From assembly GCA_021292165.1 (NCBI GenBank), contig CM037877.1, forward strand, positions 7,493,980-7,557,979: a DNA stretch of 64,000 bases, read 5' to 3'. This document shows positions 43,115-53,915 of this stretch, one piece after another. The position numbers and the translations under genes were made by a program. Origin of the DNA: Shinisaurus crocodilurus (lineage: Eukaryota > Chordata > Lepidosauria > Squamata > Shinisauridae). The notes below the pieces were generated by a model, which was not told where the DNA came from, made no database searches, and was given only the letters and a program-made list of their open reading frames with translations. The number at the start of each line of letters is the position of its first letter. The first letter of the stretch is position 1.

Positions 43115-44524
43115 CTGGATTACCGCGTCCAGTGGGGTCACCATTTTAGCGGTCGAAAAAGACATTTGAATTTTGGAACATGGAATATACGGACATTGCT
43201 GGATAACATAGATAGTGAACGCCCTGAGCGTAGGACTGCTATTATTGCAAGGGAGCTGAGACGGTTTAAGATTGACATAGCAGCACTTCAAGAAACTCGA
43301 AGGGCAGGAGAGGGACAGCTGAAAGAAGAAAAAGGAGGTTATACCTTCTTCTGGAAAGGACTACCTGAGCAAGACCGACGAATACATGGTGTAGGCTTTG
43401 CCATCAAAAATGAACTAGTGAACTCTTTGTCAGAAGTTCCTACTGGCATTAACGAACGCCTGATAACTCTTCGATTAAAGCTCGCCAATAACCAACAGGT
43501 AACTATTTTGAGCGCTTATGCACCAACATTAGATGCTGATGATGACATCAAGGAAAGTTTTTATAGCCAGTTGGACACTCTCCTGTCAGAGATACCTAAG
43601 GAGGATAAAATTATCCTCCTGGGCGATTTTAACGCAAGAGTCGGGCGTGACTTTGATTTATGGCCAGAAACTATTGGAAAAGACGGAGTTGGTAATAGCA
43701 ACCCGAACGGACTCTTACTTTTGTCTATATGTGCAGAGCATAATCTCACTATCACAAACACGCTCTTTCGACAAAAGAATAAGTTTAAAACATCATGGCA
43801 GCACCCACGGTCAAAGCACTGGCATCTTCTGGATTATGTAATTGTCCGTGTTAGAGATCGCCGCGATGTACTTCTTACTAGGGCCATGGTGAGTGCCGAC
43901 GACTGCTGGACAGACCACCGACTAATCCGTTCCACAATGGTTATCAACATTGCTCCCCAACGTAGGCTTCAAGGAAGGAAACCAAGGCGTAAAATGAACA
44001 TCCAAGTCCTTCAAGATCCTATTAAGCAAACTCGTCTTCAATCACTTCTTAAGGAACATCTACCTACGGAACCTCCTGACAACATTGAGGATCATTGGTC
44101 TAAGCTGAAAACCTCCATTACTGCAGCTTGTGAACAAACTATTGGATATGAAACTAAGAAACATCAGGATTGGTTTGATGAAAATGACAATGAGATTAAA
44201 TATATAATTGACCAAAAAAGGAAAGCCTTCCAAATATGGCAAAATGATATTAACTGCGCTGCCAAGAAAAAAACCTACGCTAGCGCAAAGGCTGAGGTCC
44301 AAAGAAGAACAAGAGAACTTAAGAACGCTTGGTGGAAAAAGAAAGCTGAAGAAATTCAACAACTTGCAGAATCTCATGATGCACGGGGCTTTTTTAAGGC
44401 CACAAGGGCCATTTATGGACCAAAAACCTATGGTACAAACCCTTTACAATCAAAAGATGGCACCAAACTCTTAAAAGACAGTCTATTGCACTGCGTTGGA
44501 AAGAGCATTATTATGACCTTTTAA
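43115..44524 (+). CDS. APE-type endonuclease region of the LINE
   Basis: Makes the target-site nick for target-primed reverse transcription. Counting from TTG at 43166: TWNIR (Asn 7), ALQETRR (Glu 43), LSAYAPT (Tyr 118), LLGDFNARVG (Asp 154, Asn 156), HLLDYV (Asp 223) and WTDHRLI (Asp 250, His 251). All signature residues of the exonuclease-endonuclease-phosphatase fold are present. The rest is a charged linker toward the RT. The frame is open from 43115 but has no ATG before about 43884. TTG at 43166 is only the first alternative start codon, so either the native ATG is lost or translation starts otherwise. The frame runs off into a shifted end at 44524. Confidence 0.9.
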   Translation: MDYRVQWGHHFSGRKRHLNFGTWNIRTLLDNIDSERPERRTAIIARELRRFKIDIAALQETRRAGEGQLKEEKGGYTFFWKGLPEQDRRIHGVGFAIKNELVNSLSEVPTGINERLITLRLKLANNQQVTILSAYAPTLDADDDIKESFYSQLDTLLSEIPKEDKIILLGDFNARVGRDFDLWPETIGKDGVGNSNPNGLLLLSICAEHNLTITNTLFRQKNKFKTSWQHPRSKHWHLLDYVIVRVRDRRDVLLTRAMVSADDCWTDHRLIRSTMVINIAPQRRLQGRKPRRKMNIQVLQDPIKQTRLQSLLKEHLPTEPPDNIEDHWSKLKTSITAACEQTIGYETKKHQDWFDENDNEIKYIIDQKRKAFQIWQNDINCAAKKKTYASAKAEVQRRTRELKNAWWKKKAEEIQQLAESHDARGFFKATRAIYGPKTYGTNPLQSKDGTKLLKDSLLHCVGKSIIMTF

Positions 44525-46347
44525 ATCGTAAATCTAAGGTGGATAATGAGATTTTTTCGCAAATCCCGCAAAAACAAATTAAAGAGGAACTTGCAATACT
44601 CCCCACTTTGGATGAAGTAAAAAAAGCCATTAATCAAATGAAGAACAACAAAGCTAGTGGACCAGATGGGATTCCTGCTGAAATCTTTAAAGAAGGGGGC
44701 CCCGAACTTGTACAACATCTTCATAAACTCATCGAAAAAATCTGGATAAGAGAAGAGATCCCAGAAGACTTCAGGGATGCCATAATTATCACCCTCTTTA
44801 AGAAGGGTGATAGAACAGACTGTGGAAACTATCGGGGCATTTCTCTCTTAGCAACCGCAGGTAAAATATTTGCTAGGATTCTCGCAAACCGTCTTCTATC
44901 TATTTCAGAAGAGATCCTCCCTGAAACTCAATATGGTTTCCGCCCCTCTAGAGGGACAGTAGACATGATTTTTACTGCACGTCAGCTTCAAGAAAAATGC
45001 CGGGAGCAAAATCAACCCCTTTATATGGCATTTATTGATTTGGCTAAGGCCTTTGATACTGTAGATCGTACAGCTCTCTGGACTATCCTTATGAAAATTG
45101 GATGCCCCAATAAATTTGTGAATATCTTGCGACTTCTCCATGACAACATGACGGCAACAGTTTTGGACAACAACGGCTCTCATGGTGCTCCATTTAAAGT
45201 GGGATCAGGTGTTAAACAGGGATGTGTTATCGCCCCAACATTATTTGCCATTTTCATCGCCATGGTTTTACATCTTGTCAAGGGGAAACTTCCCACCGGT
45301 GTGGGAATTATATATCGAACAGATGGAAAGCTTTTTAATCTCAGCAGGCTGAAAGCAAAAAGTAAGGTAATTACAACCTCCGTTGTGGAACTTCAGTATG
45401 CTGATGATAATGTGGTCTCTGCACATTCAGAGGATGATCTCCAAACTATCCTAAATGCTTTTGCAGAAGCATACGAAAAACTTGGTCTCTCACTTAACAT
45501 CAAAAAAACCAAAGTGCTTCATCAGCAAGTGCAAGCCAATCCTTTGGTGATGCCATCTATCCAGCTTGGCGGGACAATACTGGAAAATGTCGATCATTTT
45601 CTCTATCTTGGCAGCTATCTTTCTGTTACAGCTAACATCGACAGTGAAATCCAGCATCGTCTGAGCTCCGCAAGTGCCGCATTTTCTCGAATGAAACATA
45701 GAGTGTTCGAGGATCGGGATATTTGTAAGAAGACCAAAACACTGGTTTATGAAGCCATTGTATTACCAACTTTATTGTATGCCTGCGAAACATGGACTAT
45801 CTATAAACGTCACTTCCACCTCCTTGAAAGGTTTCATCAACGTTGCCTCCGGAAAATCCTGCAAATTACTTGGGAAGATAGGCGAACAAATGTCAGTATA
45901 CTGGAAGAAGCAAAGACTACTAGCATTGAAAAAATGATCCTTCAACGCCAACTTCAGTGGACCGGTCATGTTGTTCGAATGCCTGACTGCCGTCTCCCAA
46001 AGCAGTTACTTTACTCCCAACTCAAGGATGGAAAGCGGAATATCGGTGGTCAATATAAGAGGTTTAAAGATGTTCATAAGGCTAATCTAAAAAAATGCAA
46101 TATAAACATCGAAAACTGGGAAGCTCTGGCCCATGAACGATCTAAATGGAGGTTGGCCTTTCACAAAGGTTCCATGGACTTTGAAGAAGCCCGAGTGCAA
46201 GGTGAAAGGGAGAAACGTGCTAAGCGAAAAGCACGTCAAATGAATCCTTTACAGGACCATCTTCTATCTGGTAACCTGTGTCCTCACTGTGGGAAGCTGT
46301 GTGGATCTAGAATTGGCCTCCACAGTCACTTACGGACCCATCGCTAG
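44350..46347 (+). CDS. Reverse transcriptase and zinc-finger region of the LINE
   Basis: Copies the RNA into the nicked site. The frame is open from 44350, overlapping the end of the endonuclease frame, and lies in the -1 phase relative to it. Counting from GTG at 44539: ASGPDGIPAEI (about 39-49), NYRGISLL (97-104), QYGFRPSRGT (131-140), motif A FIDLAKAFDTVDR (Asp 167), motif B GVKQGCVIAPTLFA (224-237), motif C QYADDN (Asp 289 and 290), motif D GLSLNIKKTKVL and motif E FLYLGSYLS. All catalytic aspartates are present. The C-terminus ends in a CPHC...HSHLRTH zinc finger (about 581-601). No internal stop was found to 46347. This is transposon protein, not a host gene. Confidence 0.93.
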
Positions 46348-46435
46348 AGTCTACACAATCTTCTTTAGAATTTCCTCCTTTTATCCCGGAAGACAATCTT
46401 ACTCGGTCACGAGTGATCGCCTGATGATGATGATG

Positions 46436-46446
46436 ACATAACATGG
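46436..46446 (+). repeat. 11-bp target-site duplication, right copy
   Basis: ACATAACATGG directly after the (TGA)n tail. The first A may be shared with the tail. Confidence 0.93.
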
Positions 46447-48585
46447 TGACGCACGACCTCGTGACTCACTGATATGTGCTTCCAAAGCACAGCTCCCAAG
46501 ATGCACTTGGATGCTGCACATGTGCAAAAGATCGCTTGCGCGTTACAAGAGTTCATTTTAAGGGAGAACTGCCATCCAAGCTTACGTGGGTGAGTTCGTT
46601 ATGTGAGGAAATAATGAGTTCACCTGCGGTAAGTTCATCCATTACTAATAACAGCAAAAGTAGCAACTGGTTCTGCATGCCGTTGTTATCCAACAATGAT
46701 TCAAAATTTACATTATATGGTGCAGACACCCATCTATGGTTTTGAATATGAAAAACAACAACAACAACATGATGCACAACTAACCCTACTGTGGATAATA
46801 ATGTGCATGCAATACAAATTATTAGGGATCAGCCCTGGGAGAACTGCAGATCTACTTTTGCAGATAAGTGTCCCAAACATGTGACGCCAGTGTGTGGGAA
46901 AGTGAGAATGTCCAGAAATACTGGGACATACCTTGATTTCTTGTTTGTTTGTTTTTTGCTTACCTAGGGTGCACCCCAAACACACACACACACACACACA
47001 CTTCTGAGATGGCAACACATACAAATTTAGTGTTTTTTTAAAAAAATTATTATCATCATATTTAGTATGCATTTAACCCACACTTTATATGATCACCAGT
47101 AAGCCTACAACTGAAAGACATGAAACATGGCTTTGCTTTCTCAATTACAATTAAGGTGGAACCTGTTTTCTACATTCACATATTCTTTCATTCAACTAAC
47201 ATCGTGGGTGGTGGTGATGATGGTGAGTTTCTCTTGTCTCCCATGACTTCTCTTAGGGAAGGATCATCTGCTAACATACACATCATGGGAACGGCTTGAT
47301 CCCATGCTCTCGGGTTATGCCTGAAAGCTAGAATCACATGGATTTGGGCGGATCACATGGATATTAATTGAGCAGCTGCTGTGAGTCCAGGAAAATCAGG
47401 GTGTTGTTGTTGTTGTTGTTGTTGTTATTATTATTATTATTATTATTATTAAAAAACAATGCATACTAATAGTAGGAGTATCTACAGCTATCTGGGCTGC
47501 AGATGTCATCATGGATAGGAGTCACATGATTGGCCCATCCTGTATGAGGCTGGCCATTAAAAGTTATTGAAGCAATGCAGAATTTAAAGATAGGGAAAGT
47601 GGTTCTGTTGCAGTTTAATTGAATGGCCTTGTTCTTCCTTGGCAGCCAGAAGAGTGAAGTTGTGCCATGGCTCCCACTGGGAAATGAATGGGATGCTCTT
47701 GGTCCTAATGCCTAAACCATTATTTTTTCCACTGGTCATGCAGACATCTGACAGAAGATACACTCAAATCAAGCCTGGTTTCATATCCTTATAAATTCTG
47801 GCAGAGCTTCCTTCCTTCCTTCCTTCCTTCCTTCCTTTCTCCCTCCCTCCCTCCCTCCCTCCCTCCCTCCCTCCTTTCTTCAGCATCATCATGTACCAAT
47901 GCATTAAACAAGACGTTCCATTAATTTCTTCATCATCATAACTTAAGCCCGGGACATACCCTTTAAATATTCATTCAGCTATGAAAACTGGGCATTAAAA
48001 TTTTAATAATGTCAAACTCATTTGAACTGAGCTCCTGGGGGACTATTACAATACAATTAGAATAAATATGATGATTGATTTGGTGGAAAGGTTCACCTGT
48101 CCATGTCGGCTAATGGTCAAACTCCCCCGGCAGACCTGCCAAGTGCCGAGTTATTTACTTCCGTCTCTCTAACCCGCCTCGCCTTTTCGCTCGGTCTCCA
48201 GCTCAAACTACCGGCTCGCTCGTGTAACATTTTCTTGGCTGGCGATGCCCTGCAGTCATACCGGGGTAGGCTAAGCACCGAGATTGGAACTGGAAGAGAC
48301 AACTCACTGGCACTTTACGTACCACCACCACCCTTTTGTGGCATTTAATTAAACAGGGTGTGCTGATTAAAGACACTAAAAGTTCAGCCATAAACTTTCT
48401 GGCAGCATCAGACATTAACCTTTTTACAGCATGTTTCTGAACTGGGAAGGCTTGATCATTCTATCAACATACTCCAGAAATAACTCTAACGCTGACAGTG
48501 GGTGACTTTGAACCAGTGGAACATCGGGCAGGTCATGCGGGGGGAAGACAAGGATCACTTCATTAGCCTTTGAAGTGGATTTGGA
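46447..48585. other. Unique sequence with microsatellites
   Basis: (CA)n at 46980-47000, (GTT)n(ATT)n at 47402-47450, (TTCC)n(CCCT)n at 47808-47875. The part 48060-48360 is non-repetitive and balanced in composition. No exon recognised. Confidence 0.4.
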
Positions 48586-48589
48586 AGCT

Positions 48590-49050
48590 TGTTCCTGATT
48601 CAACTAGTTGCTCACCAAGAGCGACAGCTCCCAAATCAGTTCTGGGCCCAAGACAAAGTGGTTCTTATAACTTACAAAGCCCTACATCCCTTTGCCAGGG
48701 CAGCAACCTATGTTACTGGAAGGCCACTCCGAAGAAAGATGGATAGTAGGTGGTCAGTACCCCAGCCATGCACCAAACTGGGTTGGCAACAAGTTTCGTT
48801 GCAGACCGAATCCACAAAGAATTGTGGCCAAGAACTGAATGCTTCTTTTTGCTTACACATATATGATGATCGGTGGAAATAATGGGGTGGACGATTCTGT
48901 CAAGTCTGTTTTTGAGCAAGTTGCTGGATTTGTGCACCAAAAAATGTCCCGACCCATTTCCGTGCTGATTTTTGGTACTGGGGTGGAGCAAATTGGGTAA
49001 GTCTGCATCAAAATTCACACCCAACAATATTCTCACCCATCCTTAGCTGG
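48590..49050. mobile_element. Possible LINE trace followed by MITE-like sequence
   Basis: 48640-48720 reads VVLITYKALHPFARAATYV, weakly like the LLTYKALHGLAPxYL segment of L2 or CR1. 48850-49045 has the TGTGCACCAAAAAATGTCCC pattern and a TTCTCACCCATCCTTAG end of the AT-rich MITEs. Both calls are tentative. Confidence 0.35.
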
Positions 49051-50441
49051 AAAGGCATTAACCACAGACAAAGTCACAACTCCCTCCCTTGTCTAAGAGA
49101 TTATAACTGGAGGGGGGGGGGGAGAAGCAGTCTTCAGGGAGCCAGATTTGGCCCTGAGACCACTATTGACTTATTCGTGTCCTAAATGGTTTGGATCCTG
49201 TACATTCCCCACCTATAAATGTGTATCAATGGGGTGGGGTGGGGGAGCTCGCAATTCTCCAGTGTAGATGCCAGGAGTATTGAACCAGGGACTATAGCAA
49301 CATGGTCCACCAGGGCTGGCCCAAGACATTTTGCTGCCTGAGGCAAAGAAAAAGATGGTGCCCCCTCCCATTCCAGGGGATGAAGCTGATGCATCTTTCT
49401 TCTACACTGAAAATGGGAGAGCATCCTCCATCACACCTGAGGAAAGGAAGCTAGCCTGGGGGTCATGGGTAAGGCCATGTGGCACAGAGTTCTCTCTTCC
49501 AGTACCTTGCTGCCACTCCGAGCATCTGCCTAATGGTAGGGCTGGCCCTGCGGTCCAGGCAACTCACTCCCTCTGCTATCAGGGCAAAGCTCAGAGAGAT
49601 AATGGACCTCTCACCCCATTCTCTGCTGTGCTGTGGTGCCACCCATGCATTGGCCAGAGACGGTAGGGCTGTTCTTCAGCCCAGACTTTTTAGTGGTGGC
49701 CCACAAGGGCAGATCTGATTTCCCAGTTTAAAAAGTACAGGGCAGCATGGTGTACACATCAGGGCTCCCGGGCCAAGTTTACAAAAAAACACAAAACACT
49801 GGACTGAGAGTTGTGGATCCCATCAGAGGGGCACAAATGTAATTATAAATGCATTTTAGAATAAATAGATCACACCACTTGTGCAAGTCAAAGGAAGCTT
49901 TGATGCTTTAAGATGTTTCTCCCTCTCCTCACTCCTTCCTTTTAACAATATCTGTTCACTGCCATAGGTTGGATGGGACTTTATTCACCAAGGCAACAAA
50001 CAAGGGAAGTGGGCATCTACACGGTGTTGCTAATGGTTACACTAATTTGATAGAGACAGATAAGTGTACGGTTCAGCTGCGGAACGCTGCATTCCATGCA
50101 GGCTAACTCCCCCCTTTCTTCTTTTTCTGTTCATTTTAAGTAATATACCATTAATAATAATACTTGGCCTTCATAACCTGACTTTTTCCCCAAGTATTTA
50201 CTCATTAATTCCCACACGTCCCGGGCTGAGATGCATTTATCACTGTTCTGACAAACCAAAAAAAAATAAAATAAAATAAGGTGCACTGGAGGAAATCATT
50301 CCGGCCAGTTCTTACATCTGGCAGCCTCGATGTGATCGCTCCCCCAGTTGCCAGAGGGGCCACCGGAAGAGTTGCAACCCAACTGAGATTAAGTGGAGGC
50401 ACCGTTTCTATGAAGCACTGGGGACGGTACAGGCAACTGCC
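49051..50441. other. Unidentified, partly repetitive
   Basis: 49310-49370 (CCAGGGCTGGCCCAAGACAT, TTTGCTGCCTGAGGCAAAG) resembles an old dispersed repeat. No gene recognised, and the frames at 49331-49718 lack domains. Confidence 0.35.
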
Positions 50442-50457
50442 ACATTTATGTGATTGT

Positions 50458-50902
50458 TTTTTTTTTTAATTTTAATTTATATTTTTTAAAAGAACACACA
50501 TACAAAAAAACCCACATAAACCTACAAATCATAAACTCCAAGTGCAGCCGTCACCCCGGGGCCAAAACCAATTCTATCCACATAATCCATTATTAATCTT
50601 TATTCCAAAAATACATCATATCATGACATGGCTTACTCCCTTTCCCCTTTACTAAAACATAATCTAAAAATGACCCCCATATTTCCTTAAAATTATTTTT
50701 CTTTAATTGTCCCCTTTTACATTTAATACTACATGTTAGTTCATCATTTAAAGCAATATCCCAAACCTCTTTATACCAATCTATTATTAAGTACTGGTAT
50801 TGAACTTTCCAATTCCTTGCTATCAGTAATCTCCCTGCCGCTAATAAACTTACAATTAGTTCCTTTTTCTCTTGTGAGCACAGAAGTTTCTCCGTTATTG
50901 AT
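50458..50902 (-). pseudogene. L1 LINE 3' fragment
   Basis: A minus-strand frame reads LLAAGRLLIARNWKVQYQYL, then DWYKEVWDIALNDELT, matching the L1 ORF2 C-terminus of vertebrates. The 3' end is a poly-A tail (poly-T at 50457-50468 on plus). ACATTTATGTGATTGT at 50442-50457 and 50903-50918 is a perfect 16-bp target duplication. The 5' end is strongly truncated, so it is not functional. Confidence 0.9.
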
Positions 50903-51189
50903 ACATTTATGTGATTGTGGAAGCTGGTCGCATGGTACCAACCCTCCATAGGGCCAGGTGCCTTGGCGTAGCAGCTTGAAAACAGAGGGGAATCCTGCGA
51001 GAGCCACACGCTCCCCTAGTGACCCTTAGAACTGCAACATTTTCATCTCTGTTCCGGGTAAATTGGTGGAAATCAGTATTAAAGATTACATGATCATGCA
51101 TATGAAGGAATGAGTCTTCCTGAGCAAGAGTGGGCATGCCTTCTGCATAGATCAGTCCTCTCTCACCAACCTTTTCAAGTTCTTCCAGA

Positions 51190-51900
51190 GTGCCAAGAAG
51201 CATGTGGATAGGGGTGATCCAGACCAATAGGGGAGATCTGGTAGATTTTGTATACTTGGACTTTCAAAAGTTTTTGGCAAATTCTCTCACCAAAGGCTCC
51301 TGAGGAAGCGTAGCACTTATGGGATAAAGGGAGAAGTCCGTGTATGGATCAGTGACTGGTTAAAGAAAAGGAAGCAGAGAGCAGGTATAAAGGGACAACT
51401 CTCCCAAGGGAGGAATGTAAAAAGTGGGGTCCCCTATGGATCTGTATCTGGACTGATGCTTTTTAACTTGTTCATAACTTGTTAATAAATGATCTGGGGT
51501 TAGGGGTAAGCAGTGAGGTGGTCATTGACAGCACTAGATTACTCAGGGTTGTAAAAAATGGGGAAAGCTGCAAGGAACTCCCAAAAGATGTTTCTGAACT
51601 GGGTGAACGGGGTGGGTGGGTGGCAAATGCAGTTCAGGGTAATCAAGTGTAAAGTGATGCTCTTTGGAGTGGGGGGGGGATCCCAACTTCAAATGTAAAC
51701 TGTTGGGAACTGAGCAGTGGAGTGTAACCAAGACAAAGATCTTGGGGTGTGTGTGGTGGACAGCTCAATGAAGATGTTGACCCAGTGTGCAACAGCTGCA
51801 ATACACTGTTTATGTCCTGCTTGTGGGCTTTCTGTTGGGGCATCTGGCTGGCCAGCATGGGAAATATGCTGAACCAGATAGGCTAGACTGGATAGGTTGG
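51190..51900 (+). pseudogene. CR1-type reverse-transcriptase fossil
   Basis: Across several frames the translation shows VDFVYLDFQKF (motif A), the YGIKGEVRVWISDWLKKRKQ segment, SGVPYGSVSGLMLFN (motif B), FINDLG and then VID-S in place of the FADD of motif C. It continues to the WQMQFRVIKCKVMLFG segment. Several indels and lost key residues mean no activity. The end (51812-51880) joins the CR1 3'-UTR block CCTGCTTGTGGGCTTTCTGT. Confidence 0.75.
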
Positions 51901-51955
51901 ACTGGATAGTCTGGGCTATGGGTAGGCTGGACTAGATAGGCTGGGCTATGGAAAG
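51870..51955 (+). repeat. Short minisatellite
   Basis: Degenerate tandem units of GGCTGGACTAGATAGGCTGG type with variants. Confidence 0.6.
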
Positions 51956-52072
51956 TCCTCTTCCACTCATTTGAATGGGGCATGAGCCGGAGAACATTCC
52001 GATGGACTGTGGACTGAGTTGTTGATCAGAGCATCTGTATGATGATACATTTGTTTGCCTCGTGAACATGAT

Positions 52073-52315
52073 GGGCAGTATCCAATACTGCTGCTGCACC
52101 CACAGGGATGACTGCTAGTGCAACTGGAAACTAGCACTTGCTAGCACAACTGGAAACTACCCTGAACTACTGCTTCTGGAATGGGACAAGTCAGCGGAGG
52201 TCGCAGAAGACAGCTTTGCTGACTTGTCCCATTCTGGAAGTAGTAGTTTCTTGGGTTGCGTCAGCAGTTGTTCCTGTCGTTAGAGCTGGCAGATTGCCAG
52301 CATTGGATACTGCCC
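52073..52315. mobile_element. Foldback MITE with GGGCAGTATCC ends
   Basis: GGGCAGTATCCAAT at 52073-52086 and its complement ATTGGATACTGCCC at 52302-52315 are perfect inverted ends. Inside, GGAATGGGACAAGTCAGC pairs with GCTGACTTGTCCCATTCTGG. The element is mostly one imperfect hairpin of 243 bp. No obvious target duplication. A related element is at 36626-37090. Confidence 0.7.
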
Positions 52316-52961
52316 TATATATTTAAGGTGCACACGTAAACAAAAATCTTAGGAGTACATCTTAAAACATTGTAGGAAGGACCAACTTGAGTGTTACAGG
52401 AGATGTGATGATTTTACCTTCTTGGGTTTTTTGTGTTTTTGTTTGTTTGTTTCTTATTGATTGTATTCCACCCTATGAATTTTATAGTGAAGGACAGCCT
52501 AGAAATTAAATTAAGAAAGAAATGTCAGCAGATACATGAGTGACCCATCTTTCTACTGTCCCACTACTGGCATACTATGAGGCTGGGAGTTGCCGATCTT
52601 GCCATGGTGGAGGTCCAAGGGCTCCAGGTGAACTGAGGGACTCTCAGATCTCAGCCCACTTCTCACCTTAACATGGGGGACCTCTCTAAGAAGTTTTCGC
52701 TAGGTGTATTGAAATGGACTTTGCTTTCCTTGAAGTTCCTTGGACATATTTTCCGCAGAACGAAACTGCGCATTTAGGGCTGAGCCAAATTCCGTGTTGT
52801 TCACAGGTCTTTCTCATGGGTGAAGATCCTCACAAAGGTCAGGATAGGGGGATGGATGTTTTTATGGTGTGGGCAATGTTCAAATGGGTGTGTGCCTGTG
52901 GAGAGGGAAGAGGGCTTGTACGCAGGGATGGGACAATCAGCAAGGCTCAGGCTCATCGAGG
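52316..52961. other. Unique intergenic sequence
   Basis: No gene or repeat recognised. Confidence 0.35.
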
Positions 52962-52969
52962 TTCTATGG

Positions 52970-53090
52970 CAATGTTCTCCAACCTTGGGTCCCCAGATGT
53001 TTTTGGCCTACAACTCCCAGCATAGCTGGCTGGGACATGCTGAGAGTTGTAGGCCAAAAACATCTGGGGACCCTAGGTTGGAGAACACTG
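52970..53090. mobile_element. Palindromic hAT-type MITE
   Basis: A 121-bp inverted repeat of the same family as 38685-38819 (CAATGTTCTCCAACCTTGGG ... GGAGAACACTG). Flanks TTCTATGG (52962-52969) and TTCTACGG (53091-53098) match at 7 of 8. Confidence 0.88.
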
Positions 53091-53119
53091 TTCTACGGGT
53101 TCCACCTTGAAGCTTGGTC

Positions 53120-53360
53120 CACCTCATTCTTGTTTCTTCCCCCTCCTCATTCTTCCCCCCCACCTCAAATGTGATTTTTCTCCCATTGATTAAAGCGTAA
53201 AATTGTGCATTTTTCCTAAAGCACACATTTTCCAAGTGAGCATCACAAGCCCAGGAATGTGTGGGCTTTGCCTTGCAAAAAGCACTCACCTTCACATTCG
53301 GGAGAGGGTGTGCATGTGTGAATGGGGCAAGTTCTGACCTTCAGTGAAAAGAAACTAAAT
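53120..53360 (-). mobile_element. AT-rich MITE, family H, fragment
   Basis: AAATGTGATTTTTCTCCCAT, TTAAAGCGTAAAATTGTGCA and AAAGCACACATTTTCC resemble 35690-35840 in broken form. Boundaries uncertain. Confidence 0.35.
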
Positions 53361-53868
53361 GCTAGTACATCACTACTTTAGAAGCTCATTACAAAGAGTT
53401 CCAAAAGCTTCTTCTACTGTCCTTTAACCATTTAAAAAGGGTTGCCATGGTTCATAGCATTGCAGGTCTCAACCACTGTGGAATTTGGGCCTCAAATGGG
53501 AATGGGAAGATGCAATGCGATGACGTTGGATTACCATGACATCGTATTAAAAAAAAAGAGAGAGATGGCATTTTGCAGAACCATTTCCAAAGCGTTTGAG
53601 ATCTGTGTTGCTGGTTGGTGCTCAGCCAAGCTATGGCAGCAGCATTTTTGAATGGTTAAAAAGAAATACAGAAGTCCTTGGGCCATTTTGTCATGCATCT
53701 GAAAGTAAGTTTAAGGGTTAAGAGTTTCTCCCTTTCCCCGAGAATGTCCCCAAATTTTTCACCCCCAACTTTAGTTGGAACCACCCCCACCCCCCCGGAT
53801 TTTCCAGGGCCACGCAATGGTGCAAATCTCATTACAAAGAGTTCTTTCTAGGCTTGAGAGCCTAGAAA
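53361..53868. other. Unidentified sequence
   Basis: No gene or repeat recognised. Confidence 0.35.

Positions 53869-53915
<47 letters not shown>

Larger units (their letters stand above)
42451..46435 (+). mobile_element. Full-length RTE-like non-LTR retrotransposon
   Basis: A 3985-bp element flanked by the 11-bp duplication ACATAACATGG. Order: about 0.7 kb of 5' UTR, an APE-type endonuclease, a reverse transcriptase and a C-terminal zinc finger. The 3' UTR after the stop at 46347 is only about 75 bp, and the element ends in (TGA)n, not poly-A. One protein region, no ORF1, short 3' UTR and a short simple-repeat tail fit RTE-like elements, often mis-annotated as craniofacial development protein 2-like. 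Exact clade needs a phylogeny. The protein frame is split by one frameshift. Near-identity with the copy at 8309-9231 shows recent activity of the family. Confidence 0.93.
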
